This document shows, in pieces, positions 1 through 8,037 of a stretch of 64,000 bases of DNA; position 1 is the first letter of the stretch, and the number at the start of each line of letters is the position of its first letter. This DNA comes from Variovorax sp. WS11 (GTDB lineage Bacteria > Pseudomonadota > Gammaproteobacteria > Burkholderiales > Burkholderiaceae_C): assembly GCF_010499245.1 (NCBI RefSeq), contig NZ_JAAGOW010000005.1, forward strand, positions 1,054,001-1,118,000, read 5' to 3'. The position numbers and the translations under genes were made by a program. The notes below the pieces were generated by a model. The model made no database searches. It was not told the origin of the DNA and worked only from the letters and a program-made list of their open reading frames with translations.

Positions 1-934
1 CAGTCGCGAACTGCGGCGCAACAGCTGCGCTGAGCTCGGCTACGCGAGCGACACCGCCACGGCTCTGCAGGCGCGACGCCGCCGCACCGCCAGGCCGATG
101 GTCAAGCTCGATGTGAGCAGCGTTACCTGGGGCGTCGTGCTGACCTTGCTGAGCTGGAAGTGGTCGCCCCAGCAGATTGCCGCTACGCTCAGGCGTGTGT
201 ACCCCGACGAACCTCAGCGCCACGTCTCTCACGAGACGATCTACACGGCCATCTACGCGCAACCGCGTGGCGAGTTGCGCCGTCAGCTCATCGCCTGCCT
301 GCGTCAGGGCCGCAGTACGCGCTTGCCGCGCAGCCGCGGCACGGATCGGCGCGGCCAGATCCCGGACATGGTCAGCATTCATGTGCGCCCGCCCGAGATC
401 GACGATCGGGTCATGCCCGGACACTGGGAAGGTGACTTCATCAAGGGCACAGGCAACAAGTCCTCGGTGGGCGTTCTCGTCGAGCGCAGCAGCCGTCTGG
501 TGCTGCTCGCGCGCATGGAGGATGCCACCGCCGCCGCGGCGCTGGCCGGCTTCACGGTCAAGCTCAATGCAATCGCCGCGCCCCTGCGCCAAAGCCTGAC
601 CTACGACCAGGGCAAGGAGATGGCGCGTCACGCCGAGCTGGCGGCCAACACCGGCGTGCGGGTCTACTTCTGCGACCCGCACAGCCCCTGGCAGCGCGGC
701 ACCTGCGAGAACACCAACGGGCTGCTGCGTCAGTACCTGCCCAAGGGTACCGACCTGTCGGTGTACACGCAGCAAGAGCTCGACGCCATCGCCGATAGTC
801 TGAACACCAGGCCGCGTGCTACGCACAACTGGCGCACACCGCTGGAGGTGTTCGCACAAACGCTGGCCAGCTCTCATAAGCCATCAACTTCAGTTCATTG
901 ACCCCGGTGTTGCGCTTCGGACTTGAAACCGCCG
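1..934 (+). mobile_element. IS30-family insertion sequence, right part (left end outside window)
   Basis: The element is recognised from its transposase, which is already open at base 2. The coding part stops at 901. The following bases up to about 934 (GTGTTGCGCTTCGGACTTGA, then AACCGCC) have the look of an IS30-type terminal repeat, but the partner repeat lies outside the window, so the right boundary is an estimate. Leftward cluster A genes begin just beyond it. Confidence 0.5.
2..901 (+). CDS. IS30-family transposase, 5'-truncated by the window edge
   Basis: DDE transposase of the IS30 family, which moves its own insertion sequence. The reading frame is open from base 2 (SRELRRN..., a segment typical of the region just after the N-terminal helix-turn-helix), so the ATG at 98 is internal and the real start lies outside. 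The catalytic core is visible: GHWEGDFIKG (first Asp), LTYDQGKEM (second Asp), DPHSPWQRGTCENTNGLLRQYLPKGTDLS in two overlapping blocks (the Glu region) and the closing NTRPRATHNWRTPLEVF. About 300 codons are present, against 320-380 for complete family members. The product looks functional apart from the missing start. It lies tail-to-tail with the SDR gene that ends at 1077. Confidence 0.9.
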   Translation, partial: SRELRRNSCAELGYASDTATALQARRRRTARPMVKLDVSSVTWGVVLTLLSWKWSPQQIAATLRRVYPDEPQRHVSHETIYTAIYAQPRGELRRQLIACLRQGRSTRLPRSRGTDRRGQIPDMVSIHVRPPEIDDRVMPGHWEGDFIKGTGNKSSVGVLVERSSRLVLLARMEDATAAAALAGFTVKLNAIAAPLRQSLTYDQGKEMARHAELAANTGVRVYFCDPHSPWQRGTCENTNGLLRQYLPKGTDLSVYTQQELDAIADSLNTRPRATHNWRTPLEVFAQTLASSHKPSTSVH

Positions 935-1076
935 TAGCAATGCCGCGAACGCTATCCGTCGTCGATATTCCTTGAGGGAAAGTAGACTCGACAAGGATCA
1001 GGTCATTGTCTTAGACCCGGAACCTCTGAAGCATGTCCGCATCGCAAAAAGTTGCCGTGAGGAACCGCCGCGACCT

Positions 1077-1850
1077 TCAGAAGAGAGAGCCGAGCATTCC
1101 ACCTTCCACGGCGATGGTCGAACCCGTCACGAAGCCGGCTTGCTGCGAGGCGAGGAAGGCGATTACGCCGCAGATTTCTTCCTGTGTACCCATCCGTCCA
1201 AGCGGCGTGAGAGTCTTGCGTTTCGCCGCCTGCTCGGGCGTGTACGCCGCCGAACCCGTTCGATGCGAGGTGTCGATGAGCGCCGGGGCAACGCAATTGA
1301 CGGTGATGCCGCTGGATCCGATCTCGTTGGCGAGTCCCTTCATGTAGGCGGTCACCCCCGCGCGGAAAACCGTCGAGAGTGCGTGCACCGCCATCGGTTC
1401 CTTGGCAGATGCGGAGGTGATGGCGATGATCCGGCCCCAGCGCTTGCCCAGCATCTGCGGCGCAATGCCGTTGGCCACCTGGATCACGTTGCGCAGCTGG
1501 CTTTGGTAGGCTTGGTCCCAGCGGGCCAAGTCGTCTTCATCCAAGGTCGGCCGCAAGGGGTTGGGGGGGCGGCCGCTGACGAGGATGAGAATGTCCACGC
1601 CTCCGAGCGCGTCCAATCGCCCGGCCAGGCGCGCGATGTCGGCCTTCTCCGCCATGCTCCCGGCGACGGCCGTAGCTTCGACGCCGTGCCGCTCGCGAAT
1701 CTCCTTGGCCACCGCCTGCAGCTTGTCTTCGGTTCGGGCGAACAGGACAATGTTCGCTCCTTCGGCGGCAAGCGTGTGCGCGATGTTCATGCCCATCCCG
1801 CCGCTGGAAGCCGTGACCAGTGCCAATTTGCCTCTAATTCCAAGATCCAT
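1077..1850 (-). CDS. atypical SDR-family oxidoreductase lacking the YxxxK catalytic pair
   Basis: 257-residue protein with the Rossmann fold of short-chain dehydrogenases: an altered glycine motif TASSGGMG near residues 13-20 and the C-terminal AVEGG. The Ser-bearing ITSAS strand is present (144-148), but the usual Tyr-x3-Lys is replaced by Ser159 and Arg163 in HALSTVFRAGV, and the NNAG motif reads LVSGR. This matches the known 3-oxoacyl-ACP-reductase-like SDR subgroup without the canonical tetrad, so classical NAD(P)H hydride transfer cannot be assumed. It is the last gene of a leftward set with the dehydratase (1920) and LysR (2903). Substrate unknown; a 3-oxoacyl- or 3-hydroxyacyl-CoA is a guess from context. 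Confidence 0.85.
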   Translation of the reverse strand: MDLGIRGKLALVTASSGGMGMNIAHTLAAEGANIVLFARTEDKLQAVAKEIRERHGVEATAVAGSMAEKADIARLAGRLDALGGVDILILVSGRPPNPLRPTLDEDDLARWDQAYQSQLRNVIQVANGIAPQMLGKRWGRIIAITSASAKEPMAVHALSTVFRAGVTAYMKGLANEIGSSGITVNCVAPALIDTSHRTGSAAYTPEQAAKRKTLTPLGRMGTQEEICGVIAFLASQQAGFVTGSTIAVEGGMLGSLF

Positions 1851-1919
1851 GGGGTTACCTCTGTAGAAAAACAGAAACCAACCGACGCTGCACGCCTGTC
1901 AGGGCGCGCCGGTGCCGGT

Positions 1920-2783
1920 TCAAGCCGCAAGAACCACGTTCGCGCTCATCGTGAGCTGGCCCTCGTCGTCGCTCGCCCACAACCGCACCGCACTGCCGTC
2001 GGACTGGCCGCGCAGCTGCACGGGCCTGCCCATGAAGGTCGGGCGCACTGCCTTGAAGTCCAGGGAAAGGATTCGTGCGTGTGGCGCGTTGCGGTGCAGG
2101 AGGTCCATCAACAGCGTGGCGATCAGTGGTCCTTGCACCAGCAGCGTCGGGTACTTTTCCTGCTGGGTCGCGTAGGGATAGTCGTAGTGAATTCGATGCG
2201 AGTTGAAGGCCAGCGCCGAATACCTGAAGAGCAGCAGGGCATCCGGCGTCAGTTCGCGTCGCCAGTCAGCGATGGTGTCCGCGGCAACGGGCGTCGAAGA
2301 GGTTTCCCCGGGCTTGGCGGCACCACGGAAGGCGCTGTTGTGCTCGTTGGTGAAGCACAGTCCCTCTTCATTGTGGTATTCGTGCACGACTTTCACGAAC
2401 ACCAGTTCGCCGGTTTTCCCGGTCTTCGGAGTGATCGCATCAATGCGAGATATGCGCCTCGCCTTATCGCCGACCCTTAGCGGGTTATCCTGATTCCAGA
2501 TGAACTTGCTGCCCGCCCACATCCGGCGGGGCAGGGGGATCGGTGGCATGAAGTCGCCGCCGCGCGCGTGCCCGTCATGGCGAATGTCGCCAGGACGATG
2601 GAGCGGGAGGAAATACAGCCAGTGCCACAACGGCGGGACAGTGATCCCCACATGCGCCCCGGCGGGCTCGCGATCCAGTACGGCGGCGAGCGCGTTGATC
2701 GGAAAGGCCGTGATCTCGTCCTCGGTGGTCATGCTGCGCCCGAGCCAGGACTGGAAGTCGGCGGATGGGAGGTTGCTGGTCAT
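1920..2783 (-). CDS. FAS1-type dehydratase / mesaconyl-C4-CoA hydratase-like protein
   Basis: Double hot-dog protein of the FAS1-like dehydratase (HTD2/MaoC) group, whose members hydrate or dehydrate acyl-CoA thioesters; the characterised relative is mesaconyl-C4-CoA hydratase (Meh). Seen: PLWHWLYFLP and GGDFMPPIPLPRRMWAGSK in the N-terminal half, then LLLFRYSALAFNSHRIHYD, LLVQGPLIATLLMDLL and a C-terminal hot-dog strand region. The start at 2783 (MTSNLPS) gives 287 residues, the usual size; an upstream in-frame start at 2888 would add a tail that looks non-coding. A second copy of this family sits in cluster B at 54376. Cotranscribed with LysR upstream and the SDR downstream. Confidence 0.85.
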   Translation of the reverse strand: MTSNLPSADFQSWLGRSMTTEDEITAFPINALAAVLDREPAGAHVGITVPPLWHWLYFLPLHRPGDIRHDGHARGGDFMPPIPLPRRMWAGSKFIWNQDNPLRVGDKARRISRIDAITPKTGKTGELVFVKVVHEYHNEEGLCFTNEHNSAFRGAAKPGETSSTPVAADTIADWRRELTPDALLLFRYSALAFNSHRIHYDYPYATQQEKYPTLLVQGPLIATLLMDLLHRNAPHARILSLDFKAVRPTFMGRPVQLRGQSDGSAVRLWASDDEGQLTMSANVVLAA

Positions 2784-2902
2784 TCCTTGTCGTGCCCCTG
2801 TGTCGCTCTCGTGCGAGAAGGCAAGTTTGACTTCGCCCAAACCATCTGTCGCGTGGCCTTTTCTTAACGCTCGGTAACGAGAAGGCAACCCAGGCCCCCG
2901 GG

Positions 2903-3841
2903 TCAGTGGAGACCGGCCACGCGCCGCACGGTTTCAACCAGTACGGCAACCAGCGGATTAGTCTGGCCCTTGAGCCATCCCACGATGAAGTCCGTCGAGT
3001 AATCGACCTGGCGCAAGGGTACGACCCTGAGCTGCCGCGGATAAGTGAAGTTTCTGCCCCGCACGCACAACGCGATACCGATGTTCACCGAGACCAGATT
3101 GAACATCGCGGCGAAGGAGTCGACTTCCTGTTCGACATGCGGCTCGAAGCCTGCTTGCTGGCACATCAGATGCAGCATTCCGTAGCCAGGGCTTGCGCTC
3201 GACTTCGGCACGACGATGAAGCGCTCATTCGCGAGATCGCTCAGCGCAAGGGACTTCTTGCCGGCGAATCGATGACTCTCCTCCATCAGCACACCCAAAT
3301 GGCCGTTCTCGATGGTCAGCCAGTCGAGCGAGGCCTTGTCCGGCATCGGAACGAGCGCGTTCCGCTTGTGCTGCGGTGACGTCCCCAGGGTGCCGAAATG
3401 CATGAAGCCAGCGTCGATCCGGCCGTCGGAGACCGCCTTGAGCTGCGCATGGGTGGCGAGTTCCACCAGAGTCAGCGCCACGTCTGGGTGGGCATCCTTG
3501 AACTGTTTGATGGACTCTCGGAACAGGGTGTTGTGCAATGTGAGCGCCCCATAGCCAACGCTCAGGTTGCCGGCTTTTCCCTCACTGACTTTCCTCGCCA
3601 TCTTGAATGCGTCGATCAGCATGATCATTACGGATTTAACGTCGGGCAGCAGCCGCTTGCCAGCCGGCGTCAACGTCACGCGATGTCCCCTGCGCTCGAA
3701 CAGCATCATCCCGAGTTCGTCCTCGAGGTCGGCGATGATTTTCGATACAGCGGGCCGCGTCACGTGCAGCTTCTCGGCGGCGCGGCCGAAATGCTGCTCC
3801 TCGGCGGCCGCAACGAAGTAGCGGAGGTGCCTCAGTTCCAT
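2903..3841 (-). CDS. LysR-family transcriptional regulator (cluster A)
   Basis: 312-residue LysR regulator. The N-terminal winged helix-turn-helix is plain (ELRHLRYFVAAAEEQHFGRA, then AEKLHVTRPAVSKIIADLEDELG), followed by the periplasmic-binding-type effector domain. The start at 3841 is supported by a GGAGAC ribosome site about 9 bases upstream; a longer frame to 3880 lacks one. It is divergent from the acyl-CoA synthetase operon that starts at 4013, with 171 bp between, the usual geometry for a LysR protein controlling the opposite operon. The inducer is not predictable. It likely also drives its own leftward genes. Confidence 0.9.
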   Translation of the reverse strand: MELRHLRYFVAAAEEQHFGRAAEKLHVTRPAVSKIIADLEDELGMMLFERRGHRVTLTPAGKRLLPDVKSVMIMLIDAFKMARKVSEGKAGNLSVGYGALTLHNTLFRESIKQFKDAHPDVALTLVELATHAQLKAVSDGRIDAGFMHFGTLGTSPQHKRNALVPMPDKASLDWLTIENGHLGVLMEESHRFAGKKSLALSDLANERFIVVPKSSASPGYGMLHLMCQQAGFEPHVEQEVDSFAAMFNLVSVNIGIALCVRGRNFTYPRQLRVVPLRQVDYSTDFIVGWLKGQTNPLVAVLVETVRRVAGLH

Positions 3842-4012
3842 ATGTTCATGTCTCCAGTTTGAGCTTGATTGTCGATGCAATTCGCGGCTCGCGCTACGGC
3901 ACGGGACGCTGGTAAGTCCTGGTTACTTAACAAGCTAGAAAAAGCGTCTGGACGCCATCGTGTCGCTCGTTCAAAGTTCGTCGCTGAACGTAGTGCAATT
4001 AAATCGACCTCC
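3842..4012. promoter_or_regulatory. divergent promoter region between LysR gene and cluster A operon
   Basis: 171 bp between two divergent starts. No confident -35/-10 pair or T-N11-A palindrome could be picked out by eye. The regulatory role is inferred from the LysR/target arrangement alone. Confidence 0.4.
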
Positions 4013-6172
4013 ATGACAACTGAATCCCTCGACCGCCTGTTCCGCCCCAAGAGCGTTGCCGTCATCGGTGCGTCACCTGTGCAGGGTAACCCGAGAAACC
4101 TGCTGCTGCGCGCGCTGATGAAGCACGGTTTCGAAGGGCGGATCTACCCTGTCACTCCGACTCACACCGAGGTCGAAGGGCTCAAGGCCTACAAGAGTGT
4201 CGACGATCTTCCAGAAATTCCGGACGTCGCACTGGTGATCACTCCGGCTAAAACAGTGCCAGGGATCATCGATCAATGCGGTGCCAGGAATATCCGCAAC
4301 GCCATTGTCTTCAGCGCCGGATTCGAGGAGACGGACGAAGGAAAGGACCTGGCCATCGCACTTGCCGAGGCGGCACGCAAGCACGGCGTGACAGTAATCG
4401 GTCCGAACGGCCAGGGAATATGGTCGGTCCGGGCCAAGGCGATGCTGACTTACAGTCCTGCCGCGATGAACATGGATCACGTCCAGTTTGCCCCGATCGC
4501 CATCATCAGCCAGAGCGGAGCTCTGGGCGGCGCGATTTCCACGTCTTTGCACCGCAGCGGCCTGGGGTGCTCTTACATGGTCAGCGTGGGCAACGAGACG
4601 GTGTTCGACGCGCTCGACGCGTTGGAGTGGATCGTCGAGCAGGAGGATGTTCGAGTAGTTGCCCTCTATATCGAGGGCCTCAGTCGGGCGGACCGCATCC
4701 TTCGGATTGCAGAGCGCGCCCGTGCCCGCGACGTGCGAGTGGTCGTGCTCAAGGCCGGAAAATCTGAACTCGGCCAGCAAACAACGGCTTCGCACACCGG
4801 CAAGATCGCGTCGCCGCACGCGGTCTATTCCGATGTGCTGAACCAAGCCGGCGTTATCGCTGTGGGGAGCCTTGGTGAATTGCTTTCAGCGGTAGAGGTG
4901 CTGGCATTCATGCCCTATCCGCGCCGTTCAAGCGATCCGCTCTCAGGACTTTCGATGTTAAGTTCGTCTGGCGGCGCCGCGGCGCTCCTGGCGGACCATA
5001 GCAGCGACAGCGGCATTCGACTGGCGCAGCTCACCAAAGCCACAGCCGCGCGGCTGGACGTGCTTCTGCCCGACTTCGCGCGCAAAGAAAACCCGATCGA
5101 TCTTACGGGGCAGATTAACACCGTTCCCGACATGTTCCGCAATACCTGCCAAGCGTTGGCGGAAGACCCCCGCACCGAGGCGCTCGTCATTCAGCACGCG
5201 AACAGCGGGCGTCGCTATCTGCAGCGCGACGGCGAGTTCTACAAGGAGTTGGCCCGTGATTTGCCGGTGATTGTCAGCTTCGTGGGCGACAGCCTGGATG
5301 TGGAGACCCGGCGGACCTATCGCGAAGCAGGCGTCCTCCTGTCATCGGAGCCGGCGGAGACGATGAGCGCGCTCTCTCTTCTCTACAGGCTTCGGGAGCA
5401 CGCGTCTCTGCCGCCCTCGCAGCCGCGCGCGACGCCACCGACGCGCGCGCTGCCGGGCGACTGGGATTCGATGATGAGTTTCTGCCGCGATGCGGGTGCG
5501 ACGCCGGCCGGATGGGTCGTCCTCGCGGCCGGCGAACAAGCGGCTGCTGCGTGTGCGCGGTTGCAGTACCCTGTCGTCGTCAAGGCGCTTCCGTCCGACG
5601 CCGAGCACAAGAGCGAATTGGGTTTGGTGAAGCTGCGCGTGGCGTCCCCGACGGAGGTCGACCGGGTCGCCGCCGACTTCCGGCTGCGCCTGGGCAAGCC
5701 GCAGGCCGGCATTTTGGTGCAGGAGATGGTAGAGGAAGGCGGCGTCGAGGTCGTGGTGTCCTGCCTCCGCAACACGGACTTCGGCGCCATCATTTCCGTG
5801 GGATCGGGCGGTGTGGCCGTCGAGCTTTACAGGGACATTGCGCACCTGGCATTGCCCGTGACAGCCGACCAGGTCGAATCGGCGCTGCGCAAGCTCAAGC
5901 TTTGGACGCTGCTGCAGGGATTTCGCGGCAAGCCTGCGGCGGATGTGGGCGTGCTCATCGATGCGGCCGTGCGGCTTGGGGATATGTTTTTGGCCTGTCC
6001 CGATATCCAAGAGCTCGAACTCAACCCGATCATCGTCAAAGAGAAGGGCAAGGGCCTGCGAGTAGTCGATGCTCTGGTGGTGGGAGCCGCCCCGCCCGCA
6101 GAGAATGCGGCGGTTCGCGTGGAGGCGCATCTGAGCCCGCGCGGCGCTGCAGCCCCCCACGCGTCCACCTGA
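4013..6172 (+). CDS. NDP-forming acyl-CoA synthetase (acetate--CoA ligase family), fused alpha-beta
   Basis: 719-residue enzyme that joins a carboxylic acid to CoA with NTP hydrolysis to NDP. Order of domains: CoA-binding (LFRPKSVAVIGAS near residue 10), two succinyl-CoA-ligase-like domains with the phosphorylated-histidine motif TTASHTGKIAS, and a C-terminal ATP-grasp part (VVKALPSDAEHKSELGLVKL; LELNPIIV). The frame is open upstream to 3869, but MTTESLDRLF at 4013 aligns with family N termini and follows a non-coding-looking stretch. First gene of a seven-gene rightward operon (4013-13407); it probably activates the acid that the operon degrades. The substrate is unknown; branched and aromatic acids are both handled by this family. 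Confidence 0.9.
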   Translation: MTTESLDRLFRPKSVAVIGASPVQGNPRNLLLRALMKHGFEGRIYPVTPTHTEVEGLKAYKSVDDLPEIPDVALVITPAKTVPGIIDQCGARNIRNAIVFSAGFEETDEGKDLAIALAEAARKHGVTVIGPNGQGIWSVRAKAMLTYSPAAMNMDHVQFAPIAIISQSGALGGAISTSLHRSGLGCSYMVSVGNETVFDALDALEWIVEQEDVRVVALYIEGLSRADRILRIAERARARDVRVVVLKAGKSELGQQTTASHTGKIASPHAVYSDVLNQAGVIAVGSLGELLSAVEVLAFMPYPRRSSDPLSGLSMLSSSGGAAALLADHSSDSGIRLAQLTKATAARLDVLLPDFARKENPIDLTGQINTVPDMFRNTCQALAEDPRTEALVIQHANSGRRYLQRDGEFYKELARDLPVIVSFVGDSLDVETRRTYREAGVLLSSEPAETMSALSLLYRLREHASLPPSQPRATPPTRALPGDWDSMMSFCRDAGATPAGWVVLAAGEQAAAACARLQYPVVVKALPSDAEHKSELGLVKLRVASPTEVDRVAADFRLRLGKPQAGILVQEMVEEGGVEVVVSCLRNTDFGAIISVGSGGVAVELYRDIAHLALPVTADQVESALRKLKLWTLLQGFRGKPAADVGVLIDAAVRLGDMFLACPDIQELELNPIIVKEKGKGLRVVDALVVGAAPPAENAAVRVEAHLSPRGAAAPHAST

Positions 6173-6200
6173 GCACGCGGGCTCGAACTGACGCGCGCCG

Positions 6201-8006
6201 ATGACGTCTCGCACCCCCCATTCGAACGAAATGATCCACGATGTGTATGACCTCATCGTGGTGGGCTCTGGCGCGGCCGGCCTCGCGGCTGCGTGCACCG
6301 CTGCCGCGCACGGGAGGCGTGTTGTGGTGTTGGAAGCGAGCGAGCGGATCGGCGGTTCAACTGCTGTTTCGGGGGGCATGGTCTGGATACCCGGCAACTC
6401 GAAGATGCGCGCCTTGGGCATGGAGGACAGCCTGGATGCCGCGCAGGAGTATTTGAAGCATACGGTGCCAGGCTGCGTCGGCGACCGCCGGATGGGGATG
6501 TTTCTTGCGCGCTGCGGCGAAGCCATCGCCTTCCTCGAAGCACGGACCTCCCTGAGGCTGCAGCCGGTGCGCAGGTACCCGGACTATTACCCCGAGGCGC
6601 CGGGCGCCACGGCAGGGGGCCGGGTTCTGGAGCCGGTGCCCTTCGACGGCTCCGGCCTGGGAGATGACTTCGCCTTGCTGCGCGATCCACTGCCCGAATT
6701 CCTGCTGTTCGAAGGGATGATGGTTAGCCGGGAGGATCTCCCCGTGCTGCGACGCATAGGGCGATCGCCGCGCGCCGCCTGGCATGCTGCGAAACTCGTC
6801 GGGCGCTATGCACTCCAGCGGTTACGCGCGCACCGGGGAACGACGCTCGTCCTTGGCAACGCCTTGGCGGCACGCCTACTGAAGTCGGCGCGCGATCTGG
6901 GCGTCGACATTGCGACCCGCATGCCGGTCACGGCGCTGATCCAGGAGCAAGGCCGGGTCGTCGGCATTGAGGGTGACTGTGCTGGCGACGCTCGGCGCAT
7001 CCTCGCGCGCGATGCAGTGATCCTGGCGACCGGCGGCATTTCACACAACACGGCGCTGAAGCAGCGGTACATTCCGCGGACAGCGGGCTTGTTGTCGGCG
7101 ACGGTGAAGTCGCCGGCACGCTGCTCGGGCGCGGACCTGGCCACTGCCGTGGGCGCAGGCATGAGCGCCGCGGGTACGACGGTCGACGAGGCGAAGGCGT
7201 TCTGGGTGCCGGTGTCGGTCTGTCCCGGTGTCGATGGTATCGGGGCGGTGTTCCCGCACACGGTGACGGACCGTGCTAAGCCGGGCCTGATTGCGGTCGA
7301 CAACCAGGGGCGACGCTTCGTCAACGAGGCCGTGTCGTACCACGAGTTCGTCCGGGCCCAGTTGCGGGCACCCGACAGCAGCATTCCTGCATGGCTGATC
7401 TGCGACAAGGCTTTCCTCTGGAAGTACGGGCTGGGGCGCGTTCGCCCTTTTGCCCTGTCTATTCGCCGCCAATTGGAGTGCGGGTACTTGAGAAAGGCGC
7501 ATTCGCTGGAGGCGCTCGCCGAGTCGTTGAGGATCCCAAGCCCTGCGTTCGTTGAGACTGTGCGGAGCTTCAATGCCGAGGCCGTGCATGGCCGCGATCC
7601 GGAGTTCGGCCGCGGCTCCAACATCTATCAACGCCACCTGGGCGATGCCGACCAGTCGCCGAACCCCTGCGTTGCACCTATCGAACGCGCCCCCTTCTAT
7701 GCGGTCGCCGTGTACCCCGCGGACCTGGGTATGGCAGCCGGCATCAGCACCGACGAGTTCGCCCGCGTGCTGAACTGTGACGCGGCGCCGATTCCAGGTC
7801 TCTATGCGTGCGGTAACGATATGGAATCGGTCATGAATGGCGCGTATCCAGGTCCGGGCATCACCCTGGGGCCTGGGCTGGTCTTCGGCTTCTTGGCAGC
7901 GTCGCATGCGTGTGGCGAGCTCGACGCCCTCGAACAACCATCGGAGATGCCGCGCACCTCCGAGGCATCAAAGGCGGCGTGCAACGGAGGGGGATGGACC
8001 CCATGA
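6201..8006 (+). CDS. FAD-dependent dehydrogenase, 3-ketosteroid-delta-1-dehydrogenase/fumarate reductase family
   Basis: 601-residue flavoprotein. N-terminal FAD-binding motif VVGSGAAGLAAACTAAAHG (about residues 21-39) with VLEASERIGGSTAVSGGMVW, the ILATGGISHN strand, and the C-terminal GLYACGNDMESVMNGAYPGP FAD-contact region that is typical of KstD-like enzymes. Members introduce or remove C=C bonds next to carbonyls. It starts 28 bp after the acyl-CoA synthetase and ends 31 bp before the ThDP enzyme, so it is in the same operon. A later start at 6231 is possible. The last 30 residues (after HACGELDAL) are low-complexity and unlike the family. The specific substrate is not predictable. Confidence 0.88.
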   Translation: MTSRTPHSNEMIHDVYDLIVVGSGAAGLAAACTAAAHGRRVVVLEASERIGGSTAVSGGMVWIPGNSKMRALGMEDSLDAAQEYLKHTVPGCVGDRRMGMFLARCGEAIAFLEARTSLRLQPVRRYPDYYPEAPGATAGGRVLEPVPFDGSGLGDDFALLRDPLPEFLLFEGMMVSREDLPVLRRIGRSPRAAWHAAKLVGRYALQRLRAHRGTTLVLGNALAARLLKSARDLGVDIATRMPVTALIQEQGRVVGIEGDCAGDARRILARDAVILATGGISHNTALKQRYIPRTAGLLSATVKSPARCSGADLATAVGAGMSAAGTTVDEAKAFWVPVSVCPGVDGIGAVFPHTVTDRAKPGLIAVDNQGRRFVNEAVSYHEFVRAQLRAPDSSIPAWLICDKAFLWKYGLGRVRPFALSIRRQLECGYLRKAHSLEALAESLRIPSPAFVETVRSFNAEAVHGRDPEFGRGSNIYQRHLGDADQSPNPCVAPIERAPFYAVAVYPADLGMAAGISTDEFARVLNCDAAPIPGLYACGNDMESVMNGAYPGPGITLGPGLVFGFLAASHACGELDALEQPSEMPRTSEASKAACNGGGWTP

Positions 8007-8037
8007 CATTCAAAACCTTGACGAAAGAGAGATATCG

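Noticed and set aside
972..2480. Long open frame of about 500 codons on the plus strand
   Set aside because: It is antisense to the SDR and dehydratase genes, has no family motif, and is rich in Arg/Ala/Gly as expected from a GC-rich shadow frame.
4073..4846. Minus-strand open frame within the acyl-CoA synthetase gene
   Set aside because: Antisense to a clear enzyme with domain motifs; no start signal or similarity.
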